Assembly: GCA_019638595.1 (NCBI GenBank)
Contig: JAHBTJ010000009.1
Span: 186,001-250,000 of the forward strand
Length of the DNA: 64,000 nt
Reading direction: 5' to 3'
Source: Chitinophagaceae bacterium
Lineage (GTDB): Bacteria > Bacteroidota > Bacteroidia > Chitinophagales > Chitinophagaceae
The translations under genes were made by a program, and so were the position numbers. Under the pieces are notes generated by a model that saw only the letters and a program-made list of their open reading frames with translations, ran no database searches and was not told the DNA's origin. This document shows, in pieces, positions 1-7,659 of the stretch (positions are counted from its first letter, which is position 1; each line of letters opens with the position of its first letter).

Positions 1-540
1 ATGGACGACAACGGAACCACAGTAAGAACCCAAAGTGATAATTTCGGAACACGGCATCGGTTTGATTTTACGGTTTCTGCACCTGTGCAGCTTTTCTCTT
101 TTTGGGATGCACAAATCTTCTCTGACATAAGCTACACTTCTTATCCAATCTCAATGCTTTCTGGTGATAAGGAACTCTCACAATGGGCGGCAATGCTTTT
201 ATTGCAACAAAATTTTTCCCTGCCCAAAGGATTTAAGATAAATATTGCGGGGTTTTATTACACACCCGAGCTACGGGGAATTTACCTGACCCAACCTGCC
301 GGCTGGGTTGATTTCGGAGTTAAAAAATCCTTTTTCGGGAACAAGCTGGAAGCACAGTTCAGCATCAATGACATACTCAATACCAACTGTTACCGGGCAA
401 ATTCGCAAACTGATATTGCTGATTATTATTATAGAGACAAACCGTACAGCAGGGTTTTCGGATTTTCATTGCGATATCATTTTGGCGGAGAGCTCATCAA
501 GTCTTCTACTAAAAAAACCGAAGAACAGCAACGGCTTTAA
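1..540 (+). CDS. Outer-membrane beta-barrel protein, C-terminal part (cut by window start)
   Basis: This is the last 179 residues of a gene that begins before the window, so the ATG at position 1 is probably internal. The peptide alternates polar and aromatic residues in beta-strand style (VSAPVQLFSFWDAQIFSD, LRYHFGG near the end), as in the TonB-receptor-like outer-membrane barrel family of Bacteroidota (CarboxypepD-regulatory plus barrel). The last strand is followed by a charged tail, KSSTKKTEEQQRL. The stop is only 3 bases before the next ATG, so it is probably cotranscribed with the flavoprotein downstream. The substrate cannot be read from this fragment. Confidence 0.75.
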   Translation: MDDNGTTVRTQSDNFGTRHRFDFTVSAPVQLFSFWDAQIFSDISYTSYPISMLSGDKELSQWAAMLLLQQNFSLPKGFKINIAGFYYTPELRGIYLTQPAGWVDFGVKKSFFGNKLEAQFSINDILNTNCYRANSQTDIADYYYRDKPYSRVFGFSLRYHFGGELIKSSTKKTEEQQRL

Positions 541-543
541 AAT

Positions 544-1551
544 ATGGGCAGCGAAATAACACGAAGAAAAATAATCCAACAGGGCGCTTTTGCTTTAACA
601 GCATTACCCTTTCCGTTAACATCAATTACCAAATTAAATCTAATGGCTGAAAACAAAAATTTTGACGTAATCATCATCGGAGGAAGTTATGCGGGCCTTT
701 CCGCGGCTATGGCACTGGGCCGCTCTTTGCGCAATGTTTTAATTATTGACAGCGGATTACCCTGCAACAAACAAACTCCCCATTCACACAACTTCATCAC
801 ACAGGATGGAGAGCAACCTGCAGCGATAGCACAGAAAGCTAAAGCCCAGGTATTGCAATATGATACTGTAAAATTTCATAGCGACCTTGCTGTTAGCGGG
901 AAGAAAACCGAAAGCGGGTTTGAAATTACTACACAATCCGGTGATAACTTTCGGGCAGACAAGCTGGTTTTTGCCACCGGGGTAAAAGATACCATGCCGG
1001 ATATTAAAGGATTTGCCGAATGCTGGGGTATATCCGTTATTCATTGTCCATATTGTCATGGATATGAGTTCAAGAGCAGGAAAACAGGAATTATGGCTAA
1101 CGGAGAAAGAGCTTTTCACCTCGCATCACTGGTTAATAACCTGACAGATAAAATCACTATCCTGACTTCCGGCAAAGCAGATTTTAATACTGAACAGGGA
1201 GCAAAGCTGCATCAGCACAATATTAGAATTGTAGAAACTAAAGTTTCAGAGATAGAACATCGTAACGGGCATATCAAAAACGTGGTTTTCGATAATGGCA
1301 GCAAGATAGATTTTGACGCCGTATATGCCGGTATCCCTTTTGTGCAGCACTCGGATATTCCGGTTGCCCTGGGTTGTGAACTGACAGAACAGGGGCACTT
1401 AAAAACAGATATGCTCCAGAAAACAACAGTGAGAGGTATTTTTGCCTGCGGAGATAATTCCAGTATGATGCGTTCTGTGGCCTATGCTGTGGCCACAGGT
1501 AATATTGCCGGATCAATGGTAAACAAAGAACTGGTTGAGGAGCGATTTTAA
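544..1551 (+). CDS. Thioredoxin-reductase-like NAD(P)/FAD-dependent oxidoreductase with Tat-like leader
   Basis: The N terminus carries TRRKIIQQG followed by a hydrophobic stretch, which looks like a twin-arginine signal. An alternative start at 643 (MAENKNFD) would give a leaderless enzyme. An FAD-binding Rossmann motif follows (DVIIIGGSYAGLSAAMALG, about residues 40-58). At residues 167-175 stands HCPYCHGYE, the CxxC redox pair (C168, C171) of the thioredoxin-reductase-like subfamily. GIFACGDN near the C terminus is the second FAD contact. The protein probably transfers electrons from NAD(P)H to a disulfide or acts as a small-molecule oxidoreductase. If the leader is real, it works outside the cytoplasmic membrane, which is unusual for this family. 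Confidence 0.8.
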   Translation: MGSEITRRKIIQQGAFALTALPFPLTSITKLNLMAENKNFDVIIIGGSYAGLSAAMALGRSLRNVLIIDSGLPCNKQTPHSHNFITQDGEQPAAIAQKAKAQVLQYDTVKFHSDLAVSGKKTESGFEITTQSGDNFRADKLVFATGVKDTMPDIKGFAECWGISVIHCPYCHGYEFKSRKTGIMANGERAFHLASLVNNLTDKITILTSGKADFNTEQGAKLHQHNIRIVETKVSEIEHRNGHIKNVVFDNGSKIDFDAVYAGIPFVQHSDIPVALGCELTEQGHLKTDMLQKTTVRGIFACGDNSSMMRSVAYAVATGNIAGSMVNKELVEERF

Positions 1552-1738
1552 GCCTCAAAAACTTATGAGATTTTATAATTGCTATTTTACTCTTACCGCC
1601 AATTAAGATATTCCTGCCAGTTTTCTTTGCACAAAGGCAAGCCATTTTTTACAGGAAGCTCATCAATTAGGGCATAAATTGAAGTAACTTTATAGCGTAA
1701 TCGCTCTTTATTTTCAAAATTGCCTCAGCTACTGGCAA

Positions 1739-1773
1739 AACTTATAAAGTCGCCATTGGCGACTTTATAAGTT
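1739..1773. repeat. 35-base perfect palindrome (17-base arms, 1-base centre)
   Basis: The left arm AACTTATAAAGTCGCCA is followed by one T and then by its exact reverse complement. No T-run follows on either strand, so it is not an ordinary intrinsic terminator. It lies about 190 bases after the flavoprotein gene and just outside the putative island end. It may be a recombinase or regulator site, or a cruciform-forming scar. Confidence 0.8.
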
Positions 1774-1834
1774 GTTGACTTTTAAGCTCCCCCGGTAGGG
1801 GATAAGCCTGTATTGAGTTTCAAACTATTATCTC

Positions 1835-1852
1835 AAAAACCGTAAAAGAATT
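1835..1852 (+). repeat. Left copy of island-end word, candidate integrase arm site
   Basis: The word AAAAACCGTAAAAGAATT shares 16 consecutive bases with each of two overlapping copies at 28400-28415 and 28414-28429, directly upstream of the integrase gene, in the same orientation. A further partial copy follows here (TTCGTAAAAC). Arm-type sites bound by the recombinase would be expected inside both ends of such an element. Function is inferred. Confidence 0.55.
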
Positions 1853-2403
1853 CGTAAAACCCTGTTTTTTTGATCTCTTTTTCGCGGTGAATTATCAGGG
1901 CAAATATATTATTTATTGGCTTTTAATAAGCGCAATTTTTTGCAAAAATTGGACTCCTGTTCGGCTACTTATTATGCTAGGCATTTATAGAAGGAGGAAT
2001 TCTTAAAACGATTATCCTCTACTCCCGACAGGAAGCCGTAGCTATAGATGATACAGTAAGTGATATTGTAAATGACATAGTAACTTAAATGATACTTTTA
2101 AAAGTCTCTTGTACAAATAGTCATCCTATTACACAATAATCTGAGGCCAAGCATAAATAAATTGGCAGAAAACTCAATAGTTAGTTATTAATATAGCAAT
2201 TTCATTGACTACCCAGAAATCCTAACTCCCGCTGATCAGCACTTCATATTTGGCTTCACCCTTCTTGAACTTTAAACCAAACACATATCTTTTGTACCTT
2301 TAAATGCAATATAACGCAGCTCACCCATTGGTTGACAATTGTTACCCATCACTAAAAAGTATATTAAATAAGATGACAACCTTCTAAGATAATTCTATTC
2401 TTC

Positions 2404-2856
2404 ATGCTTGCTAAAGACCTATTCTCTGACAATTATAAGCATCGATGGCCGCTACAAAAGGATTTCCCTATAAATAACGATACGCATGACCGCACTGTAA
2501 AGTCTGTACTCCTTGGTGATATTGCAACTTCTCCGGATTATTTGATCGTCACGGGTTTTACCTCGCTTGCCAATCTCATTGAAATATTTGGAACGGCTAA
2601 TTATCAAAATTTTTTAAAGCTGAGGGTAGTGCTTGGCTTTGAACCGGAAATAATCAATCGGAAAAAATGGCCAACTTACAATCTAGTCACTGAGGTTAAG
2701 AACTACTGGCTTCGCCAGGGTATATCAATAATACTAGGTGGTGCAGTGCTGAACTTAATAGAAAGAATCAATAGCAATCAATTTGAATTTCGTCTTTTGG
2801 ACAAACTCCATGCAAGGATTTATGTAGGCCGGGATTGTTCATATTTTATTTTGTAA
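2404..2856 (+). pseudogene. Truncated phospholipase-D-like nuclease/helicase N-terminal domain
   Basis: The 150-residue product resembles the N-terminal PLD-like domain found in front of superfamily-2 helicases and in stand-alone PLD nucleases. It has a strand-rich core (YLIVTGFTSLANLIEIF, LRVVLGFEPE) and ends in KLHARIYVG, the position of the HxK catalytic motif. Directly after this motif the reading frame runs into the convergent neighbour at 2839 and stops, so the Asp/Asn-containing rest of the motif and any helicase are missing. I read it as a gene cut by a deletion near 2835. Such proteins are common in restriction and defence loci. The remnant suggests an earlier defence gene here. Confidence 0.55.
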
Positions 2857-3840
2857 GAAGGCATTGTATACTTTTTGTGCGGTCTCCCGGCATCGTCTGT
2901 CATTGGTGTTCATCAGGTCGGTATACACGAGCAGGGGAGGTACTGTTTTTAGGTCTGTGTCATCTTTTCGCCAGAACTTTTGAAATACCTTTATATTTCC
3001 CGCCGGGTCTGGTATCAACCGATAGTTCTTGAGTAATTCGTTTCTTGTTTCAGTAGTATAGAGCGTTAGTTCTTCCGGTTGCAGGTAATTGGTCAGCAAA
3101 TCCCCTGCAGGTTCTCCTCCCCATAGCGTTTTATCCGGAGGGAGGGGAAGTTGTTTCCAGCGAAGGAAATCATCCTGATGCAGAAACCGGAAAGTACCGA
3201 TACGCAAGGTTGGTTTCAGCTTTTCTTCGTAGGCAGTCATCCACCTGCCAAGCAGTTCCTTTTTATTGTCAAGCCGGTATTCATTTTTCGTGACTGCCAG
3301 CAGGAAGCCATCTTGCTGGAGACCGGTTATAATCTTGTGAATGTTCCCTACCGTGGTTCCAGTGTGGTCTGCAATGACCTGGTAGGTTTGATGGATCCAG
3401 GTTTCATCTCTCAGGAATTCAAACACGACCTTCAATCCTGTTTTTGTAAAGGCCCTGTTGCCCGTCTTTTTTTCAATGGCAATAGGTTTATGGGTTTCTA
3501 CCAGGAGCATGTTCCCATTATGCTTTAGAAATATATTCCCGTTGGCTTCGAGGTAAGCTACACCGTGCATTCTTAGCTCTTCTTTGATTTTAGGAAACAG
3601 GTGGGTGGCTACCATCATGAATGGCTGGTATTTCTGGTTCAGCTCAAAGATCTGGTCGAGTTGATGGGCTCGTAATTCATTTTTTATTTCAATGTAATAT
3701 TTGGTAGGTTTGTTATCAATGGTAAGCAGGATCTCGCCATCAATATCTTTCTGAGGAGCAGTCCCCATCCATTGACCTGTTATTGGAAGATCTTTTGGAA
3801 GGTTATCCAGTGCTAAATGTATGATTTCCAATTCTGTCAT
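2839..3840 (-). CDS. AbiEi-like (type IV toxin-antitoxin antitoxin-type) regulator
   Basis: The start at 3840 (MTELEIIHLAL) is preferred to the upstream frame-opening Met at 3900. The N-terminal third has a nuclease-fold-like pattern, DGEILLTID then YYIEIKNEL. A winged-helix segment follows (about residues 140-200, TYQVIADHTGTTVGNIHKIITGL). The C-terminal domain ends with LLVYTDLMNTNDRRCRETAQ, a signature of Bacteroidota proteins annotated as AbiEi-family antitoxins. No AbiEii-type nucleotidyltransferase toxin is adjacent, so it may be an orphan antitoxin or a stand-alone regulator. Its 3' end overlaps the truncated PLD gene by 18 bases. Confidence 0.55.
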   Translation of the reverse strand: MTELEIIHLALDNLPKDLPITGQWMGTAPQKDIDGEILLTIDNKPTKYYIEIKNELRAHQLDQIFELNQKYQPFMMVATHLFPKIKEELRMHGVAYLEANGNIFLKHNGNMLLVETHKPIAIEKKTGNRAFTKTGLKVVFEFLRDETWIHQTYQVIADHTGTTVGNIHKIITGLQQDGFLLAVTKNEYRLDNKKELLGRWMTAYEEKLKPTLRIGTFRFLHQDDFLRWKQLPLPPDKTLWGGEPAGDLLTNYLQPEELTLYTTETRNELLKNYRLIPDPAGNIKVFQKFWRKDDTDLKTVPPLLVYTDLMNTNDRRCRETAQKVYNAFLQNKI

Positions 3841-4323
3841 TTTTCCATTATTTTCATTTTTCCGGAAACGTAAAAATAGTAAAATTGGAAACAACAGCAA
3901 ACTTTAATCTTCGATTTCCCCTTTTAGGTTAATTTTTTAGCAAAAATTGAAGTTTTGGTATGTTGACTGAAACAACAGGACCGCGATGATCAATCAGATA
4001 AGTTATTATTAACACCAGGCTTTGCAAAAATACCTGCTATCAAAAGGTGTACCTGAGAAACAAATTAAAACGGAGCCTTACTCGGCGGAAGGGAAAAAAG
4101 GGCTGTAAGCTTTTCCTGGATAGATTTCGCCCAACCGGTCAGATGATAGCAAGTCTCTTGAATCGCTGTTTTTCAGTCATCTGCCGAATCCTCTAAAAAG
4201 CGAATCGTAAGGTTTACTCCTCTTAACTTTAAATCTGTAGAAATTTCTAACACTCAGATAGCGCAATGGCTTGAACGAATTCAGCAGAAATACCCGCAGT
4301 TTTAAACAATTGAGCAATGCTGA
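3841..4323. other. 483-base gene-free stretch
   Basis: I see no complete gene. A plus-strand frame ending near 4304 reads NTQIAQWLERIQQKYPQF before its stop and has coding character, but it is interrupted by upstream stops and I cannot assign it to a family. It is probably a decayed gene end. The first 60 bases are AT-rich and would hold the promoter of the AbiEi-like gene. Confidence 0.35.
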
Positions 4324-4794
4324 TTACAAATCTAATTCACCCGCAATAAAGTCCTTTGTGCCTTCTGCTCCTGTGATGGACAACCACAGGTTTTCATCTT
4401 CTATCGAAATTTTAAACGAAAAGAAATCACAACAGGTTCTTTCCGTTTTAATGAAAGTTGTCACTTCATCAATATTACTATCTGTAGACGTGAACAGGTA
4501 AGCGTATCCATCCGTCAGTTCTTCCCGTTTTAACAGCTTTGATTTAAGGGACGCTATGACCTCGGCTTTTCTCTTTTGCAGCTCCGGCGAAGTCAGCTTG
4601 CAGGCTATATTTTTCTTTTGGGGGCTGATCATGGAAGTTAAATTTTCAAAATTGTTCTGAATGCCGGTAGCTGGCTTTTTATTGTCTTTGCAGCAGTCCC
4701 TTGCACAATTATTTTCTGGCGCCTTTATTTGACACATGGCGTTGCAACTGCCGCACAACAAAATGCCTGATAATATTAATGATTTGAAAAACAT
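4324..4794 (-). CDS. Secreted cysteine-rich protein of a metal-response cluster
   Basis: The protein starts with a signal peptide ending near LLCGSC, possibly a lipobox. A Cys-rich stretch follows (NNCARDCC, about residues 28-36). The conserved C-terminal domain (about residues 64-156) contains ERTCCDFFSF and SITGAEGTKDFI. That domain is widespread in Bacteroidota next to MerR regulators, with no assigned function that I know. Paired cysteines suggest metal or thiol chemistry in the periplasm. The gene is divergent from the MerR gene, and a near-perfect dyad (4826-4847) lies between them, so both are probably controlled by it. Confidence 0.55.
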   Translation of the reverse strand: MFFKSLILSGILLCGSCNAMCQIKAPENNCARDCCKDNKKPATGIQNNFENLTSMISPQKKNIACKLTSPELQKRKAEVIASLKSKLLKREELTDGYAYLFTSTDSNIDEVTTFIKTERTCCDFFSFKISIEDENLWLSITGAEGTKDFIAGELDL

Positions 4795-4825
4795 ATATTT
4801 TAGTCAATTTGTGATGTAAAGGTAA

Positions 4826-4856
4826 ACCGTGGTCTATAGTCCACGGTGTATCTTTG
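4826..4856 (+). promoter_or_regulatory. MerR-type operator with overlapping -7 box
   Basis: ACCGTGG and CCACGGT flank the self-complementary core CTATAG (4826-4847), a dyad typical of MerR-family operators. TATCTTTG at 4849-4856 fits the Bacteroidota -7 consensus TAnnTTTG for the merR gene that starts at 4876. The dyad lies where the spacer of this promoter would be, which suits the MerR mechanism of DNA untwisting. It also lies 32 bases upstream of the divergent Cys-rich gene. Confidence 0.7.
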
Positions 4857-4875
4857 TAAGCAAATATTTTTTACG

Positions 4876-5277
4876 ATGCTTATAGGAGAACTTTCCAGGC
4901 GTAGTGGTTTGACCAGAGATGCGATACGTTTTTACGAAAAGCAGGGTTTGATCACTGTAGGTCGCAGAGAGCGGCGTGAGAACAACTACAAAGAATATTC
5001 TGAAGCGGTTTTACGGAAGCTGCTTTTATTCAAAAAAGTAAAGTCCTATGGCTTTACGCTCAATGAAGCGGATGAAATTATAGCCCTGCTGGACGCCAGG
5101 CTTGCGAGCTGTGATGTGATCAGTAAAACAGCCGGTGATAAAATAGCCTCTATAGACAAGAAAATCCGGGAATTAATAGGATTGAAGGACTTATTGCAAA
5201 GCAGCGTTGAAAGTTGTTTGAAAGGTTGCTGCGCCCCTGAACAATCGGAGAATTGTACTTTATTCAACATTGATTAA
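4876..5277 (+). CDS. MerR-family metal-responsive transcriptional regulator
   Basis: I take the start at 4876 (MLIGELSRRSG), since the helix-turn-helix of this family begins directly there. The upstream ATG at 4846 would lie in the operator. Residues 1-40 form the winged HTH, LTRDAIRFYEKQGLI. A dimerisation coiled coil follows, then cysteines at 79, 114, 118, 119 and 127. C79 and C114 match the metal-ligand positions of MerR/ZntR-type sensors, so the inducer is probably a thiophilic metal (Hg, Pb, Zn or Cd). The ynfA-like gene follows after 12 bases and is probably in the same transcript. Confidence 0.85.
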   Translation: MLIGELSRRSGLTRDAIRFYEKQGLITVGRRERRENNYKEYSEAVLRKLLLFKKVKSYGFTLNEADEIIALLDARLASCDVISKTAGDKIASIDKKIRELIGLKDLLQSSVESCLKGCCAPEQSENCTLFNID

Positions 5278-5289
5278 AAAGACAGCATA

Positions 5290-5616
5290 ATGGAGGTCAT
5301 CAAATCTGTAGGAATATTTGTTTTAGCCGGCCTGTGCGAAATAGGTGGCGGGTACATGGTATGGCAATGGCTTAAACAGGACAAACCGGTCTGGTACGGA
5401 CTGTTGGGAGCGATCATACTTGTTTTTTATGGAGTTGTAGCCACATGGCAAACATCAAATTTCGCTAAGGTGTATGCCACTTACGGTGGGTTTTTTATTG
5501 TGATGTCGCTACTTTGGGCTATGAAATTTGATGACTATATGCCGGATAAATATGACATCATAGGCGGAACCGTTGCCCTGATAGGCGTATGCATTATTTA
5601 TTACGGCAAGGGATAG
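5290..5616 (+). CDS. YnfA-family (UPF0060) small membrane protein
   Basis: The 108-residue length, four predicted membrane segments and family signatures (GLCEIGGGYMVWQWL, YATYGGFFIVMSLLWA, KYDIIGGTVALIGVCII) identify UPF0060/YnfA. The family is related in shape to small multidrug resistance transporters. Its neighbour is a MerR regulator with metal-ligand cysteines. I infer a role in export or tolerance of a toxic compound, but the substrate is not shown by the sequence. Confidence 0.85.
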   Translation: MEVIKSVGIFVLAGLCEIGGGYMVWQWLKQDKPVWYGLLGAIILVFYGVVATWQTSNFAKVYATYGGFFIVMSLLWAMKFDDYMPDKYDIIGGTVALIGVCIIYYGKG

Positions 5617-5641
5617 TTGCAGTGATTTTTTTAACTGGCAC

Positions 5642-5878
5642 TTATTTGAATACTGATTCAATGCTTTCCGTAATAGCTTTGATCATTTCTAATGCAGGCA
5701 GCTTTTCTCCGTCTGCAATTAATGCACGATAATTTCTTTCTTCGTCCGGCTCAAAAACAATTACCTGTTCTTCCAATGTTACCAGGATCCTGTGACTGTA
5801 TCCCCATATTTTAAGCTCCGCAGGTAGTAATATAATTTTATCTCTGAACTGTACCGGTAACTCAAACGATTCATTCAT
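5642..5878 (-). CDS. Conserved hypothetical protein, 78 aa
   Basis: The start at 5878 (MNESFELPVQF) is chosen over the Met three codons upstream. The protein is soluble and beta-rich, with an acidic centre (VFEPDEERNYRALI) and a C-terminal amphipathic helix (ALEMIKAITESIESVF). No catalytic motif is visible. It converges on the ynfA-like gene and may share a transcript with the gene at 5934. I do not recognise a function. Confidence 0.55.
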   Translation of the reverse strand: MNESFELPVQFRDKIILLPAELKIWGYSHRILVTLEEQVIVFEPDEERNYRALIADGEKLPALEMIKAITESIESVFK

Positions 5879-5933
5879 GGCAAACAATGATACAAAATTG
5901 TCCCGGTTTTGCGACGGGTTGATTGATCAGCTA

Positions 5934-6233
5934 CTATTTACTTTTAGCGGGCGGTTGCAGTATTTGTAACTTTTCCCTCATATGCAATAAACCGGCTTTG
6001 TGCAACAATTCCGAACTGATTTGCTGTAACGCTTCCTGGCTACCTTCACCTGCAGCGTGTACCAACCCATCCAGCGCTTCGCCCGGTTTTGTTTGGAGCC
6101 CTTTCTCGATCACTTCAGCAAGCAGCAACACATTTTTACGCGGCAACCGTAAGTCCAGCTTTACCATGTCATTCATACCAGGCGCACTGAGCAGTGTTTC
6201 ATATAGCAAGGTGACTTCTTTTTCACTTAACAT
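5934..6233 (-). CDS. Hypothetical helical protein, 99 aa
   Basis: The predicted product is almost entirely alpha-helical (EKEVTLLYETLLSAPGMNDM, RKNVLLLAEVIEKGL). It has no signal peptide, membrane segment or known motif. Its promoter region contains a 22-base dyad (6312-6333) also found in front of the mobC-like gene at 9.85 kb, so the two may share a regulator. The function is unknown. Confidence 0.55.
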   Translation of the reverse strand: MLSEKEVTLLYETLLSAPGMNDMVKLDLRLPRKNVLLLAEVIEKGLQTKPGEALDGLVHAAGEGSQEALQQISSELLHKAGLLHMREKLQILQPPAKSK

Positions 6234-6311
6234 ACTTCACGTTTTTATGTCTCATAAAATCATTTTCACGGATGTAAAAATAGTCTGACCCGGTAATTCT
6301 ATGGTGATTTG

Positions 6312-6333
6312 ACCGTGCCGTTATATGACACGG
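6312..6333. repeat. 22-base imperfect dyad, copy 1
   Basis: The site begins ACCGTGCCGTTATA and ends GACACGG, so CCGTG and CACGG form the outer arms. It matches the site at 9783-9804 in 21 of 22 bases. It lies roughly 30 bases upstream of a -7-like TATTTTTA on the minus strand (reverse complement of about 6276-6283), which would serve the 99-aa gene. The same geometry is seen at copy 2. Confidence 0.65.
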
Positions 6334-6349
6334 TGATTTCATTTTTATT

Positions 6350-6546
6350 TTATTGCTTTTCAAGTTCCCTGTTAACAATCTTTGCCATTTCCTTTGAACT
6401 GAAAAAGTTGTGCCCTGCAATCAAACCGCCGTCTAACACAACATTAGAAGTCATAGGAATGAAGGCTTGTTTCAAATCTGCATCTCTTTCTTTGATGGCC
6501 GCTTCCGGGTTGAAAGGCACTTCTCTTTTCGCATATTTAAATACTC
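6350..6546 (-). pseudogene. 3' fragment of a DJ-1/PfpI-family (type 1 glutamine amidotransferase-like) gene
   Basis: The minus strand encodes about 60 residues that end NRELEKQ before a TAA at 6350-6352. They contain SNVVLDGGLIAGHNFFSS, which matches the C-terminal DGNLITGQN-type strand of DJ-1/PfpI proteins, and a preceding PFNPEAAIKERDADLKQAF helix region. The frame is closed upstream by a TGA near 6550, and no catalytic Cys elbow remains. It is the stub of a gene whose 5' part was replaced by the araC gene region. Confidence 0.5.
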
Positions 6547-6548
6547 AG

Positions 6549-6584
6549 GTAAAAAGTTTCAGTTTCTGAGTAAAATGTTTCATT
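6549..6584. promoter_or_regulatory. Direct-repeat operator upstream of the araC gene
   Basis: GTAAAAAGTTTCAGT (6549-6563) and GTAAAATGTTTCATT (6570-6584) are related half-sites 21 bases apart, two helical turns, the usual spacing for AraC-family binding. The second half-site recurs exactly at 7560-7574 in front of the hydrolase gene. The site probably serves autoregulation. Confidence 0.65.
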
Positions 6585-6637
6585 CCGCAGCTTTTCAAAA
6601 AACTAATTTCGTATTTTATAATTTGACACTTTTTAAC

Positions 6638-7486
6638 TTGAACAAGACCTATAATATACCGTCATTTCTGAAATATCTCAATATTAACGGGACCAATAAT
6701 GATACCATACAGGTTATTCATTATGATGAGCATCCGGAAATTTTATTAAAATCAATACCTGTTGGTATTGATTTCTATTTGCTGGCTTTAAAAGATAAAA
6801 TTGAGGTGCAATCTCCGGTTGAGGAAATGTCTGATGCCTATTTATATTTGGATAAGCCCGGAAATATAATTGAGTGGGACCTGAATGAACCTTTTGGCGG
6901 ATTTGCTATTCTTATTAATGAAAAATTATTAAGCAGGGCTGTAAAGGATATTTCGTTCGCTGATTATGACCGTCACGAAGCGTTATTTTTGACCAGCGAC
7001 GAAAAGGAAACACTTTACGATCTATTCAGAAAAGCGTTCCTGGAATTTCAAAAAAAGAATTTCTCCAAAGAAGTTTTAATCTCTTATACTTCGCTGATAC
7101 TTTCCTACACCAAAATTTATTATGAGAGACAGTTTGAAGCCAGGAGCAAGGTTTATAACAGGGTGGTGGTGGATTTTTATAAGAAATTAGATGACTATCT
7201 CAACAATACAAACGGAATACCGGATCTGCCTTCGGTTGCGTATTTCGCAGAACAGGCAAATTTATCCACCAATTATTTCGGAGATTTGATCAAACACTTT
7301 ACAGGCACGGCTCCGATAGATCATATTCACGAAGGTATTATTCAGACGGCTAAAAATAAACTGCTGAAAACAAAATTGTCTGTAAGTGAAATTGCTTACA
7401 GCCTGGGCTTTGAATATCCAACTTATTTTACACGTTTCTTCCGAAAGAAAACAGGTACTTCTCCAAAAGATTTCAGAAAACGGTAA
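6638..7486 (+). CDS. AraC-family transcriptional regulator
   Basis: The C-terminal 100 residues hold two helix-turn-helix motifs, VAYFAEQANLSTNYFGDLIK and SEIAYSLGFEYPTYFTRFFR, ending in TGTSPKDFRKR, the AraC/XylS signature. The N-terminal domain (cupin-like, about 170 residues) would sense a ligand. I place the start at the TTG at 6638 (NKTYNIPSF, the usual N terminus of this subgroup), because the ATG at 6575 lies inside a putative operator. That ATG remains an alternative. The gene is followed by a terminator and then by its likely target genes at 7660 and 8629. Confidence 0.85.
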   Translation: MNKTYNIPSFLKYLNINGTNNDTIQVIHYDEHPEILLKSIPVGIDFYLLALKDKIEVQSPVEEMSDAYLYLDKPGNIIEWDLNEPFGGFAILINEKLLSRAVKDISFADYDRHEALFLTSDEKETLYDLFRKAFLEFQKKNFSKEVLISYTSLILSYTKIYYERQFEARSKVYNRVVVDFYKKLDDYLNNTNGIPDLPSVAYFAEQANLSTNYFGDLIKHFTGTAPIDHIHEGIIQTAKNKLLKTKLSVSEIAYSLGFEYPTYFTRFFRKKTGTSPKDFRKR

Positions 7487-7518
7487 TGCATTGTTTTCTT
7501 CAATAAATACAAATACGA

Positions 7519-7541
7519 GCAACCTTTAGGGTTGCTTTTTT
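7519..7541 (+). terminator. Intrinsic terminator after araC
   Basis: GCAACC pairs with GGTTGC around a TTAG-type loop and is followed by six T. Confidence 0.8.
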
Positions 7542-7559
7542 ATTGCCTTTCCTCCACCT

Positions 7560-7623
7560 GTAAAATGTTTCATTATTAGAGTGATATGTTTTCGTTTGCA
7601 CCCTTTTGTCCTGCATAATTTTG
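7560..7623 (+). promoter_or_regulatory. AraC-type operator and promoter of the hydrolase gene
   Basis: GTAAAATGTTTCATT at 7560-7574 is identical to a half-site upstream of araC. A second, looser copy (GTGATATGTTTTCGTT) begins exactly 21 bases later at 7581. TTTG at 7595-7598 and TAATTTTG at 7616-7623 fit the Bacteroidota -33 and -7 elements. The proximal half-site therefore abuts the -33 box, as in class II activation. Confidence 0.7.
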
Positions 7624-7659
7624 TATTGTCAAAATTGATAAACATAAAAACTTAATAGT

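Larger units (their letters stand above)
1552..2403. other. 852-base gene-poor stretch at the left end of the island
   Basis: No coding frame here looks conserved. The stretch holds a 35-base perfect inverted repeat (1739-1773), the word GCTCCCCC (1786-1793) that is shared with the 3' end of the tRNA-Asn gene, and a 16-base word (1835-1852) shared with the upstream region of the integrase. It is AT-rich and reads as a junction between chromosome and island. The exact junction cannot be fixed from one sequence. Confidence 0.5.

Noticed and set aside
1741-1773. Palindrome as an XerCD dif site
   Set aside because: dif sites have two unlike 11-base arms with a 6-base centre; this is a perfect palindrome with a 1-base centre.
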